The position numbers and the translations under genes are program-made. The notes under the pieces are model-generated. The model ran no database searches and was not told the origin of the DNA. It saw only the letters and a program-made list of their open reading frames with translations. A stretch of 64,000 bases of DNA from Roseovarius gahaiensis (GTDB lineage: Bacteria > Pseudomonadota > Alphaproteobacteria > Rhodobacterales > Rhodobacteraceae), in contig NZ_JAAORB010000003.1 of NCBI RefSeq assembly GCF_011601345.1, positions 1-64,000 of the forward strand, read 5' to 3'. Positions 27,517 to 35,522 of this stretch are shown piece after piece. The first letter of the stretch is position 1. Every line of letters starts with the position of its first letter.

Positions 27517-27769
27517 TCGCCGCCCCGGTTGGACCGCCCGGTTGCGCCGCATGCGTCGCCAGGTGCAGGTCTGGTCGAAACGTCATTTGCCGCCGGGCTT
27601 GCGTCTGGTCGCCGGGCTGTTGCTGATGTTGGGCGGTGTTTTTGGCTTTCTACCGGTGATCGGATTTTGGATGTTTCCGCTCGGTGTGGCGGTGGCGGCG
27701 CTCGACCTCGTCCCGATTGTCCGCTGGATCAGGGGCCGCCAAGACAACCCGCCTAAGGACAAGCGCTAA
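27509..27769 (+). CDS. Small two-helix membrane protein
   Basis: This 86-residue product has a basic N-terminus (RRPGWTARLRRMRRQVQVWSKRH), then two hydrophobic helices (LRLVAGLLLMLGGVFGFLPVIGFWMFPLGVAVAALDLVPIV) and a basic tail. It overlaps the upstream hydrolase by 8 bp. It resembles PGPGW-type small transmembrane proteins found in alphaproteobacteria, but I cannot assign a function. Confidence 0.7.
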   Translation: MPDRRPGWTARLRRMRRQVQVWSKRHLPPGLRLVAGLLLMLGGVFGFLPVIGFWMFPLGVAVAALDLVPIVRWIRGRQDNPPKDKR

Positions 27770-27800
27770 CGCCAAGCCCTTCATTGTTCCACAAATACTC

Positions 27801-27840
27801 CGGGGGAGTCGCCGCTTGCGGCGACGGGGGCAGCGCCCCC
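27801..27840. repeat. Double hairpin repeat, terminator for the convergent pair
   Basis: Two adjacent perfect hairpins are present: GTCGCCGC (27808-27815) / GCGGCGAC (27818-27825) and GGGGGC (27826-27831) / GCCCCC (27835-27840). The whole, preceded by CTCCGGGGGAG, is of a kind I recall as a dispersed intergenic repeat in Rhodobacteraceae. It lies between the small membrane protein gene and phaZ, which converge. Confidence 0.7.
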
Positions 27841-27874
27841 TAAACCGGCCCGCGCCTCAGCCCACACCGCCGGT

Positions 27875-29188
27875 TCAAGCCACCGCGTTTTTGTTGGCCG
27901 CTTTCGGTTGGGCCTTTTTGGCCTTGCGCGGTTTGGTCCGGTTGCGTTCGGCGGGGGCTTCGGAATTGGCATCGATGAAATCCAGCACGAGAGGCCGGAT
28001 ATTGTTGCGCCAACTGCGCCCCGCGAAGATGCCGTAATGGCCCGCGCCGGGTTCAAGGTGGTTGGCTTTTTTGTCATCGGGCAGGCCGGTCAGCAGATCA
28101 AGGGCCGCAACACATTGGCCGGGGGCCGAGATATCATCCTTGGCCCCCTCGACGGTTTTGACCGCGACATTGGTGATCGCCCCGATATCGACCTTGTGAC
28201 CATTGACGACAAACTCGTTCTTGGCAATTTCAAGCCCTTTGAAGATGCGTTCAACCGTGGACAGGTAGAATTCGGCGGGCATGTCCATAACGGCCAGATA
28301 TTCATCGTAGAATTTGTTATGCGGGTCGTGATCGCTGGCCTCGCCGCGCGACACGCGCAGGATCTGATCGGAAAACGCCTTGGCGTGGCGGTCGGCGTTC
28401 ATCGACATGAAGGACGACAATTGCAACAGGCCCGGATAGACCATGCGCCCGACGCCTTTGTGTTTGAACCCCACACGTTGGATCATGGTTTCTTCCAGCT
28501 GGCCCATGGTCACGCGGCGGCCAAAATCGGTCACGTCGGTGGGCGTTGCGTCGGGGTTGATCGGGCCACCGATCAGGGTCAGGGAGCGCGGCTGCGCATC
28601 GGGTTCAATCTCGGCCAGATAGGCGGTAGCGGCCAGTGTCAGCGGCGCGGGCTGGCAAACGGCGATCACGTGCAGGTCGCTTCCCAACTCGCGCATGAAA
28701 TCCATCAGGTAAAGCGTGTAGTCCTCGACATCGAATTTCCCGGCCGAGACGGGGATATCGCGGGCATTGTGCCAATCGGTCACATAGACCTCGCAGTCGG
28801 GCAACAGCGATCGCACGGTTGATCGCAACAGCGTGGCATAGTGGCCCGACATCGGCGCGACCAGCAGAACGCGGCGGTCCATTTCGTCGCGGCCCATGAC
28901 ATCAAAGTGGATCAGGTCGCCGAACGGGCGTTCGACAACGGTTTCGACATTGATCAGGTGGTCGCGGCCATCTTCGCCGGTGATCGATTCGATGCCCCAA
29001 TCGGGTTTCGTCACGGTCCGTTGGAAGGTGCGCTCGGTCACCTCGCCCCATGCGGCCATCCATTGCAACGCAGGGTTTGGCGTCAGTGAAAAAACCGGAT
29101 AAGATGCAATCGCAAGGGCCGATGCGCCCATCCATTGATTGGTATTCCGGAGGGTTTCCATCCAGTCATAAGTCATCATGTAGCGCAT
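27875..29188 (-). CDS. phaZ: Intracellular polyhydroxyalkanoate depolymerase
   Basis: This 437-residue protein is of the class I intracellular PHB depolymerase type. The N-terminus MRYMMTYDWMETLRNTNQWMGASALAIASYPVF and the Cys-nucleophile elbow VIAVCQPAPLTLAATAYLA replace the usual Ser lipase box. TVEGAKDDISAPGQCVAALDLL and HLEPGAGHYGIFAGRSWRNNIRP hold the acid and His. The Lys/Ala-rich tail is typical. It degrades stored PHB granules. ATG 29188 is chosen over an upstream in-frame ATG, giving the conserved start. It is divergent from phaC, with a PhaR-type operator between them. Confidence 0.92.
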   Translation of the reverse strand: MRYMMTYDWMETLRNTNQWMGASALAIASYPVFSLTPNPALQWMAAWGEVTERTFQRTVTKPDWGIESITGEDGRDHLINVETVVERPFGDLIHFDVMGRDEMDRRVLLVAPMSGHYATLLRSTVRSLLPDCEVYVTDWHNARDIPVSAGKFDVEDYTLYLMDFMRELGSDLHVIAVCQPAPLTLAATAYLAEIEPDAQPRSLTLIGGPINPDATPTDVTDFGRRVTMGQLEETMIQRVGFKHKGVGRMVYPGLLQLSSFMSMNADRHAKAFSDQILRVSRGEASDHDPHNKFYDEYLAVMDMPAEFYLSTVERIFKGLEIAKNEFVVNGHKVDIGAITNVAVKTVEGAKDDISAPGQCVAALDLLTGLPDDKKANHLEPGAGHYGIFAGRSWRNNIRPLVLDFIDANSEAPAERNRTKPRKAKKAQPKAANKNAVA

Positions 29189-29258
29189 CGTCGTCTCCTT
29201 GCTGTCCGGGCTGTTCCGGTCGCATACGGCGCAATTTTCCCGGGTGGGGTGCGCAATG

Positions 29259-29269
29259 CTGCATAGCAG
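29259..29269. promoter_or_regulatory. PhaR operator CTGC-N3-GCAG in the phaZ-phaC divergent promoter
   Basis: CTGCATAGCAG is a perfect CTGC-N3-GCAG inverted repeat, 23 nt before the phaC start and 70 nt before the phaZ start. It matches the PhaR recognition sequence known from Paracoccus and related species. Confidence 0.75.
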
Positions 29270-29292
29270 AAACTTAAGAGGAATTTCTACCA

Positions 29293-31110
29293 ATGGCAAC
29301 AAAAGAGGACGCAATGGGCGAAAATCTCGAAAAAATGACCGAGAATTTGGCGCGTGTCGAAGAGTTGTCGCAACGGCTGATCACGGCTTTGTCGGCGCGC
29401 AACCCCGCCAACCCCAGTTTAAGCGGCCCCTCACAGGATTTGTTCGCCAAGGCGGCCAGTTCGTATTGGTCCGAGATTCTGGAAAATCCCGGGCGTCTTT
29501 ATGAAAGGCAGGTCGAATACTGGGGGAAATCCGTGCGCCATTTCATGGAGGCGCAACATCAATTGCTGCAGGGGCACGCCGCTGTGGTCGCCGCAGATGA
29601 CGCGGGCGAAGAAGACGACCCTTTGAAAGGCGATAAACGGTTTTCCAATCCGATGTGGAACACGCACCCTTATTTTCGCTACATCAAGCACCAATACGCC
29701 CTGAACGCCGCCGCGATCGAAGAGGCGGTACAACAGGTGGACGATCTGGATCGGACGGAAAAGCAACGGCTGGATTATTTCGCACATCAGATCATCGACA
29801 TGATGAGCCCCACGAATTTTCTGGGCACCAATCCCGATGCCTTGGAAAAAGCCGTGGAGACCGAAGGCGAAAGCCTTGTGCGCGGGTTGGAAAACCTTGT
29901 CGACGATCTTGAGGCCAACAAGGGCGAATTGCTGGTGCGTCTGACGGATGAGGACGCGTTCGAGTTGGGCGGCAACATCGCCACCACGCCGGGCGAGGTG
30001 GTGTTTCGCAACAAAATGTTCGAGCTGGTGCAATACGCGCCTGCCACCGATCAGGTTTACGAAACCCCGCTGGTGATCTTTCCGCCGTGGATCAACAAGT
30101 TTTACATCCTCGACCTCAAGCAACAAAACAGCCTGATCAAATGGATCACCGAGCAGGGCTACACCCTGTTTGTCGTCAGCTGGGTCAACCCCGATGCGTC
30201 CTATGCCGATGTGGGCATGGAGGATTACATCGAAGACGGGTTCCTGACCGCCATTCGCGAAGCCAAGGCGATTTGCGGGGTCAAGAAGGTCAATGCGGTA
30301 GGATATTGCATCGCGGGCACGACGCTGCATCTTAGCTTGGCGCTGATGGCCAAGCGGGGCGACACATCGGTGAAAAGCGCCACGTTCTTTACCTCGCTTA
30401 CAGATTTTTCCGAGCAGGGCGAATTCACCCCGTTTCTACAGGACGATTTTGTCGATGGGATCGAAAAAGAGGTGACCGAGCAGGGCATCTTGCGCTCGTT
30501 CATCATGTCGCGAACAATGTCGTTTCTGCGCTCGAACGATTTGATTTACCAGCCCGCCGTGCGCAGCTATATGATGGGCGAGGCACCGCCGGCATTTGAT
30601 TTGTTGTATTGGAACGGCGACGGGGCCAACCTTCCGGGGCGCATGACGGTCGAATACCTGCGCGATCTGTGCCAGAAAAACGAGTTTGTCGGCGATGGCA
30701 TCCAGATGTGCGGCGAGACATTGCACATCAGCGATGTCAAAGTGCCGCTGATGTCCGTCACCTGCGAGACCGATCACATCGCGGCTTGGAAAGACTGCTA
30801 TCGTGGGTTTCAGCAAACAGGGTCCAAGGATCGGACTTTTGTTTTGTCGGAATCCGGCCATATCGCAGGGATCGTGAACCCGCCCAGCAAAAAGAAATAC
30901 GGCCATTACACAAATGACGACCTCAGCGGTGACGCCGAGACTTGGCGCGCGGGGGCCACGTTCCATGACGGGTCATGGTGGCCGCGGTGGGAGGCATGGC
31001 TGCGCAAGCGGTCCGGCAAGAAGGTTGCCGCCAGAGACCCCGGCGATTCGGCGCATCCGCCGCTATCGCCCGCGCCGGGCACCTATGTGCGGGTAAAAGC
31101 AAGTGCCTGA
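29293..31110 (+). CDS. phaC: Class I poly(3-hydroxyalkanoate) synthase
   Basis: This 605-residue PhaC has the N-terminal domain NPSLSGPSQDLFAKAASSYWSEILENP, the lipase-like box GYCIAGT with nucleophile Cys339, and the later Asp and His in VTCETDHIAAW and LSESGHIAGIVNPP. It polymerises 3-hydroxyacyl-CoA into PHB granules. AAGAGGA lies 11 nt upstream of ATG 29293; Met8 is a possible alternative start. A perfect PhaR-type operator overlaps the promoter region. Confidence 0.94.
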   Translation: MATKEDAMGENLEKMTENLARVEELSQRLITALSARNPANPSLSGPSQDLFAKAASSYWSEILENPGRLYERQVEYWGKSVRHFMEAQHQLLQGHAAVVAADDAGEEDDPLKGDKRFSNPMWNTHPYFRYIKHQYALNAAAIEEAVQQVDDLDRTEKQRLDYFAHQIIDMMSPTNFLGTNPDALEKAVETEGESLVRGLENLVDDLEANKGELLVRLTDEDAFELGGNIATTPGEVVFRNKMFELVQYAPATDQVYETPLVIFPPWINKFYILDLKQQNSLIKWITEQGYTLFVVSWVNPDASYADVGMEDYIEDGFLTAIREAKAICGVKKVNAVGYCIAGTTLHLSLALMAKRGDTSVKSATFFTSLTDFSEQGEFTPFLQDDFVDGIEKEVTEQGILRSFIMSRTMSFLRSNDLIYQPAVRSYMMGEAPPAFDLLYWNGDGANLPGRMTVEYLRDLCQKNEFVGDGIQMCGETLHISDVKVPLMSVTCETDHIAAWKDCYRGFQQTGSKDRTFVLSESGHIAGIVNPPSKKKYGHYTNDDLSGDAETWRAGATFHDGSWWPRWEAWLRKRSGKKVAARDPGDSAHPPLSPAPGTYVRVKASA

Positions 31111-31135
31111 TTTGAAAGCACTTTGAGAAAAATTT

Positions 31136-31174
31136 CTGCACCGCAGAAAAAGCAGTTGATTTTCTGCAGTGCAG
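31136..31174. promoter_or_regulatory. Tandem PhaR operators upstream of phaP
   Basis: Two perfect CTGC-N3-GCAG sites lie in the phaC-phaP gap: CTGCACCGCAG (31136-31146) and CTGCAGTGCAG (31164-31174). Their centres are 28 bp apart, 84 and 75 nt or so before ATG 31244. Such sites bind the repressor PhaR in Paracoccus, which releases them when PHB is made. Confidence 0.8.
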
Positions 31175-31243
31175 CATTCATATTACTTGGAGTTGCAGAA
31201 CAGCGGGATCGTCCCGCGGATCAAACCAAGTGAGGATTTACCA

Positions 31244-31693
31244 ATGGCTGCTAAAGCACAAGATTTCACCACCGTCATGAAAGACGTTATGGGCGCATTC
31301 CCCGTCGACACCAAAGCGATGGAAGATGTTTTCAAGAACCAAGCCGACCTCAGCGAAAAGCTGTCGGGCGTTGCCTTGGACGCGGCTGAAAAGTCGGCTG
31401 AGCTGTCCAGCAAATGGACCAAAGAGACTCTGGCCAAACTGTCGGACATGAGCAAAGCCAAGGCAGAGCCTGCCGATTACGCCAAAGCGATGACCGATTT
31501 CGCATCGGCCAACGCCGAAGTGGCTGCCGAAAACATGGCGGCTTTTGCCGAAATCGCCAAGAAAGTTCAGACTGACACCGTTGAACTGATGATGGCGGCC
31601 GGCAAAGGCATGCAGGAAGACGCAGCCAGCGCCGTCAAGAAAGCCACTGACGACGCGACAGCGGCTGCCAAGAAAGCGACCGCCGCCAAGTAA
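31244..31693 (+). CDS. phaP: Phasin (PHB granule-associated protein)
   Basis: This 149-residue helical, Ala/Lys/Glu-rich protein has heptad-like patterns (FKNQADLSEKLSGVALDAAEKSAELSSKWTKETLAKL; YAKAMTDFASANAEVAAENMAAFAEIAKKVQTD) and an Ala/Lys-rich tail. This is the typical phasin type that coats PHB granules and controls their size. TGAGGA precedes ATG 31244. Two PhaR operators upstream and an intrinsic terminator downstream show an independently controlled unit. Confidence 0.92.
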   Translation: MAAKAQDFTTVMKDVMGAFPVDTKAMEDVFKNQADLSEKLSGVALDAAEKSAELSSKWTKETLAKLSDMSKAKAEPADYAKAMTDFASANAEVAAENMAAFAEIAKKVQTDTVELMMAAGKGMQEDAASAVKKATDDATAAAKKATAAK

Positions 31694-31751
31694 GCGCGCA
31701 TCGCCAGATGACATTCGGTGCGATCCATCCTCCCGGATCGGCCGGACTGAC

Positions 31752-31786
31752 AAGGGCAGGCCCATTGCGGTCTGCCCTTTCTTTTT
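31752..31786 (+). terminator. Intrinsic terminator after phaP
   Basis: The stem AAGGGCAG (31752-31759) / CTGCCCTT (3172-79 of the same block, i.e. 31772-31779) is followed by TCTTTTTG. It closes the phaP mRNA before phaR. Confidence 0.8.
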
Positions 31787-31804
31787 GCTCTGCGCTGGCA
31801 TAAA

Positions 31805-31815
31805 CTGCGCTGCAG
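31805..31815. promoter_or_regulatory. PhaR operator upstream of phaR (autoregulation)
   Basis: CTGCGCTGCAG is a perfect CTGC-N3-GCAG, 26 nt before the phaR start codon. It fits autorepression of phaR. Confidence 0.75.
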
Positions 31816-31840
31816 CACCGATATATGGGAGGGTCGCGAC

Positions 31841-32404
31841 GTGGCCGAAACTGACAAGCCGTTGCTGATCAAACGCTATGCCAGCCGACGTTTGTATAAT
31901 ACCGAGACGTCGGATTATGTGACGCTGGAAGATATAGCCGAGTTTATCCAGAAAGGCCGCGAGGTTCAGATCATTGATTTGAAATCCGGCGACGACCTGA
32001 CCCGACAATACCTGTTGCAGATCATCGCCGAGCATGAAAGCCGCGGTGATAACGTGTTGCCGGTCAACGTGCTCAACGATTTGGTGCGCAGCTACACCAA
32101 TCAGGCCACCAGCGTGGTGCCCGAATTTCTGGCCGCCAGTTTCGAGATGCTGCGCGATAGCCAATCGGCCATGGTTGAAAACATGACCAAGGGCAACCCG
32201 TTGGCCACGATGCCGGGCATGGATGCCATGCGCGTCCAGCAAGAGGCGTTTCTCAAGGCGATGACGGGTGGCTTAGGGGGGATGGCGACCACACCCTCTC
32301 GCAGCACCGATGATAGCACTGACAAAGACAGCGACGAAGATCTGGACGATATTCGCAAACAGCTGTCAGAATTGCAGGATAAACTTTCCAAGCTGAACAA
32401 ATAG
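31841..32404 (+). CDS. phaR: Polyhydroxyalkanoate synthesis repressor PhaR
   Basis: This 187-residue protein has a GTG start at 31841 with GGGAGGG about 8 nt upstream. The N-terminal PHB_acc_N DNA-binding domain reads LLIKRYASRRLYNTETSDYVTLEDIAEFIQKGREVQIIDLKSGDDLTR. The PHB-binding accumulation domain follows (YLLQIIAEHE, VLNDLVRSYTNQATSVVPEFLAASFEML), with an acidic tail. It represses phaP, phaR and probably phaC, and is titrated off DNA by nascent PHB. Four matching operators occur in this locus. Confidence 0.94.
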   Translation: MAETDKPLLIKRYASRRLYNTETSDYVTLEDIAEFIQKGREVQIIDLKSGDDLTRQYLLQIIAEHESRGDNVLPVNVLNDLVRSYTNQATSVVPEFLAASFEMLRDSQSAMVENMTKGNPLATMPGMDAMRVQQEAFLKAMTGGLGGMATTPSRSTDDSTDKDSDEDLDDIRKQLSELQDKLSKLNK

Positions 32405-32416
32405 GGGTGGGCCAAG

Positions 32417-33382
32417 GTGGTCGATAGTCCGGGCCGCATCACCCTATGGGGGATAGAAGTGTTCATGGCGGCGGCCGACGAACGCTCGATCTCGGCGGCG
32501 GCCAAGCGCCTTGGGGCCAGCCCTTCGGCGGTAAGCCAGCAATTGACCAATCTTGAAAGCGCGGTTGGCGCGACCCTGCTGCAACGCAACGCGCGGCCCG
32601 TGCGGCTGACGCCCGCAGGCGAAATCATGAAGCGCCATGCGCAAGTGATCCTGAACGAGGCCACGCAAGCCCGTGCCGAACTGGCGATGTCGGACATGTC
32701 GATGTTGACGCGGTTTCGCCTTGGCATGATCGAGGATTTCGAAGCCGATGTGACACCGCAGCTACTGACCCATATGGCAGATGAGTTGCGCGGCTGTCAG
32801 TTTTTGTTGGAAACCGGGGCCAGCCATTACCTGTTCGATCTGCTGGATCAGCGCGCATTGGATGTGATCGTGGCAGCGGATCTGGGCGGTGGCGCGGATT
32901 GGGCCGAGGTGCATGCGCTGCTGCGCGAAGGCTTCGTGGTGGCGGCGCCCAAGGGCGCGATAGACCCGAACAAGGATATCCTGCGCCAGCTTAAACGCCT
33001 GACATTGGTGCAATACACGCAACGCCATTACATGGGCCGTCTGGTCAGCGCACATTTGACCCGGCAAAACCTGACCCTGCGCCACCGGTTCGAGATTGAC
33101 AGCTATCACGCCATTCTGGCGCTGGTTGGGCAGGGGGCGGGCTGGACCATTCTGCCGCCACTGGCCTTGATGCGCGCGCGGCGGTTTGCCGATCAGATCG
33201 ACGTGATGAATTTGCCGTTCGAGCCGCTGTCGCGCACCATCAGCCTTATGGCGCGCAAGGATATTCTGGGGGAAATGCCCTTGCAGGTGGCGGCCAGTTT
33301 GCGCCCGATCCTGCAAGACCGGATCGTCACCCCAGCAATCGCCGAACACCCGTTCCTTGCGACGTCTTTAACGGTGTTGTAG
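32417..33382 (+). CDS. LysR-type transcriptional regulator
   Basis: In this 321-residue LTTR an HTH spans about 10-70 (EVFMAAADERSISAAAKRLGASPSAVSQQLTNLESAVGATLLQRNARPVRLTPAGE). An effector-binding LysR_substrate domain follows (FRLGMIEDFEADVTPQLLTHMADELRG to the C-terminus). GTG 32417 is used, with CAAGG just before it. It lies 12 nt after phaR and is probably read through from it. The targets are unknown. Confidence 0.85.
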   Translation: MVDSPGRITLWGIEVFMAAADERSISAAAKRLGASPSAVSQQLTNLESAVGATLLQRNARPVRLTPAGEIMKRHAQVILNEATQARAELAMSDMSMLTRFRLGMIEDFEADVTPQLLTHMADELRGCQFLLETGASHYLFDLLDQRALDVIVAADLGGGADWAEVHALLREGFVVAAPKGAIDPNKDILRQLKRLTLVQYTQRHYMGRLVSAHLTRQNLTLRHRFEIDSYHAILALVGQGAGWTILPPLALMRARRFADQIDVMNLPFEPLSRTISLMARKDILGEMPLQVAASLRPILQDRIVTPAIAEHPFLATSLTVL

Positions 33383-33383
33383 C

Positions 33384-33412
33384 GGCCCGTTTCCGTTGCG
33401 AAACGGGCCTTT
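33384..33412. terminator. Bidirectional terminator between LysR and the DegT-type aminotransferase
   Basis: A perfect 10-bp stem GGCCCGTTTC (33384-33393) / GAAACGGGCC (33400-33409) with a 6-nt loop is followed by TTTG. It lies between two convergent genes. Confidence 0.78.
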
Positions 33413-33431
33413 GCGCGCAATGGTTTTGGCA

Positions 33432-34640
33432 TCAGGTGCCGTAGGCGCGCGCCTCGCCCATCACATCGGTGGCGGCCTGTAGCAAGGCATCGGCGATCAC
33501 ATCCAGTTCCGGGCGTGTCAGCCGCGCGGGCAGGCGGGCATCGCAGGCGCGCATCAGCATGGCGCGTGTGCGCGGCAAGTCGCCGGGGGCTTCGGGCAGG
33601 AATTGCCAGTTCCAGAACGCGCGCGCATTGTCGGCGGACAGCCCGAATACCTGCACCTTGACGCCACGCGCGGCGGCAGCCTGTGCAAAGGCGCGGGTGT
33701 CGTCATCGCTCATGTTCACAAGGTTGAACTGGATCGAATCCGGCGCGCGCTGTTCTGGGCCAAGCGGTTGCGGAACGTTGATCCAGGGCGAGGTGTTCAA
33801 CAGCGCCGCGACATGATCGTGATTGGTGCGTCCATCGCGCACGCGGCGCGGGATTTCGGCAATTTGCGGGCGGATAATGGCCGCGCTGAGGTTGCTCATC
33901 CGCAGGTTATACAGCGGCAGGCGGTTTTGCCATTTGGCGAAGGCATCGCGCAGGGCGGTATCGTCCCCATCAATATGCTTGGCCCAGTTATGTTCATAGG
34001 CCCCCGACATGATGACGGCGCGGGCGACCAGATCGGCATCGTCGGTGACCATGATCCCGCCTTCGCCGGCATTGACCAGCTTGTAGGATTGAAAGCTGAA
34101 GCACCCCACGCGCCCGATCGTGCCGATGTTGCGGCCCGCCCATGTTGTGCCAAGCGAATGCGCGGCATCTTCGATCACCGGAATATCGCGGGCGGTGCAC
34201 AGCTCCATGATGGCGTCCATGTCGCTGGTATGGCCGCGCATATGGCTGATGATGACGGCTTGCACATTGTCCAGCTTGGCGGTGAAATCGGCAATGTCGA
34301 TGCGGTAATTGTCGCCGACCTCGCACAAGACAGGCACGCAATCGGCATGCACCACAGATGACGGAACAGCGGCAAAGGTAAAGCCGGGGATCAGCACCCG
34401 CGCATCGCGGGGCAGGCCAAGCGCCTTGAGCGACAGGAACAACGCCGCCGAGCAGGAGGAAACGGCCAGCGCATAGCGGCTGCCCAGATGGGCGGCAAAT
34501 TCTTGCTCCAGCAAAGCAACAGGTGCGTTTTCAGGTGCGGTATAGCGGAACAGATCGCCGGATTGCAGCATCCGGTCGATCTCGGCGCGGGCGGTGTCGG
34601 GGATTGGCTCGGCGTCGTAGACGTTAGGCGGCAGGGTCAT
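33432..34640 (-). CDS. DegT/DnrJ/EryC1/StrS-family PLP aminotransferase
   Basis: This 402-residue fold-type I enzyme of the sugar-aminotransferase (DegT) family carries the PLP lysine in CFSFQSYKLVNAGEGGIM. DAAHSLGTTWAGRNIG and IPGFTFAAVPSSVVHADCVPVLCEVGDNYRIDI are family markers. It could aminate a keto-sugar or another small keto compound; no neighbouring nucleotide-sugar genes are present, so the substrate is unclear. I use ATG 34640 (MTLPPNVYDAEPIPD), rejecting in-frame upstream starts. Confidence 0.85.
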   Translation of the reverse strand: MTLPPNVYDAEPIPDTARAEIDRMLQSGDLFRYTAPENAPVALLEQEFAAHLGSRYALAVSSCSAALFLSLKALGLPRDARVLIPGFTFAAVPSSVVHADCVPVLCEVGDNYRIDIADFTAKLDNVQAVIISHMRGHTSDMDAIMELCTARDIPVIEDAAHSLGTTWAGRNIGTIGRVGCFSFQSYKLVNAGEGGIMVTDDADLVARAVIMSGAYEHNWAKHIDGDDTALRDAFAKWQNRLPLYNLRMSNLSAAIIRPQIAEIPRRVRDGRTNHDHVAALLNTSPWINVPQPLGPEQRAPDSIQFNLVNMSDDDTRAFAQAAAARGVKVQVFGLSADNARAFWNWQFLPEAPGDLPRTRAMLMRACDARLPARLTRPELDVIADALLQAATDVMGEARAYGT

Positions 34641-34732
34641 GTGTTCGGAAATCCTGAAGTTATGTTTCGGGAAACCTAAACGATATGAGAAGTTCTCCCA
34701 AGCGAAATTTCTGTGACAGGCTGCCGCGCGCA

Positions 34733-34761
34733 CAAAAACGGGCGCCCACAGGGGGCGCCCG
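34733..34761 (-). terminator. Intrinsic terminator after the 34801-35163 gene
   Basis: A perfect 9-bp stem CGGGCGCCC (34739-34747) / GGGCGCCCG (34753-34761) has a 5-nt loop. On the minus strand it is followed by TTTTT (the AAAAA at 34734-34738). Confidence 0.85.
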
Positions 34762-34800
34762 AGCCAATCTTGCATGATGCTTGGCCACAAGGGCCATGGA

Positions 34801-35163
34801 TCACCGCGGGTTAGGAGTGGTGCCGGGGAAATGGGGCGATCCCGTCTTGTTGCCGGACGTCCCAAGCGTGTTGCGGGACACGCCGTTGGTCTCGCCGCTG
34901 GTCAGCGCCTTGTCCACAGCCGCGCGGCTTTGCGAGGGGCTGTAATCGCCGATCTGAACGCGCTGACCGCGCTTGTGGGCGATATCTATCTGATACAGCT
35001 CTGGTCCGCTGAGTGATTGAAATGCGCTCTTGCTGATTTGAGTCGGCAGTTGCTCGATCACGGTGCGCTCTCCGGCAGTGGCGGGCAGGGCGGTTGCCGT
35101 CAGGGCGGCACCGATCACAAGGGGCAGAACGCGGCGGGCGGGGGTGTTTGCAGATTTGGTCAT
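34801..35163 (-). CDS. Secreted hypothetical protein
   Basis: This 120-residue product has a signal peptide (RRVLPLVIGAALTATALPATAGE, cleaved near residue 31). The mature part has YQIDIAHKRGQRVQIGDYSPSQSRAAVDKAL and a disordered, Gly/Ser/Thr-rich tail ending PGTTPNPR. It is probably periplasmic and monocistronic, with a good terminator. No family recognised. Confidence 0.68.
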   Translation of the reverse strand: MTKSANTPARRVLPLVIGAALTATALPATAGERTVIEQLPTQISKSAFQSLSGPELYQIDIAHKRGQRVQIGDYSPSQSRAAVDKALTSGETNGVSRNTLGTSGNKTGSPHFPGTTPNPR

Positions 35164-35522
35164 GTTGTTTTCTCTTTCAGTTTCGGTTGCGATGACCTGA
35201 AGATGCGGGCGCTAAGCACCTGTTGCAAAACACAAGTTTTACACGGACTGGTGAGGTGGCGCGTGATCGAGAACGCGCTCTCTGGGGCGTGAAGGGTCTG
35301 CGATCTGGCCGTGATCGGGCGAGCTGCGCAAATCTCCTTACGGGGCTGCAAAATTACGCAGCCCGGCGCATGGCGTGGCCCGTCTTTGGTGCTGCACAAG
35401 GCGGTTTGGGGGACTTTGGATCACATGTCTGACACGTCGCGGTGAGGTCTTTGTTAACACGTTCCGCGGGCGTTTTGGGGGGTGTTTGGCGGGGGTTCGA
35501 CCATCCGCGCGGCAAAAAAAGC
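35164..35522. other. Gene-free stretch between the secreted protein and puuB
   Basis: I see no supported gene in these 359 bp. A hairpin GGGCTGC (35343-35349) / GCAGCCC (35358-35364) stands out. The left 60 bp hold the leader of the 35163 gene. Short open frames on both strands lack binding sites. Confidence 0.55.
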
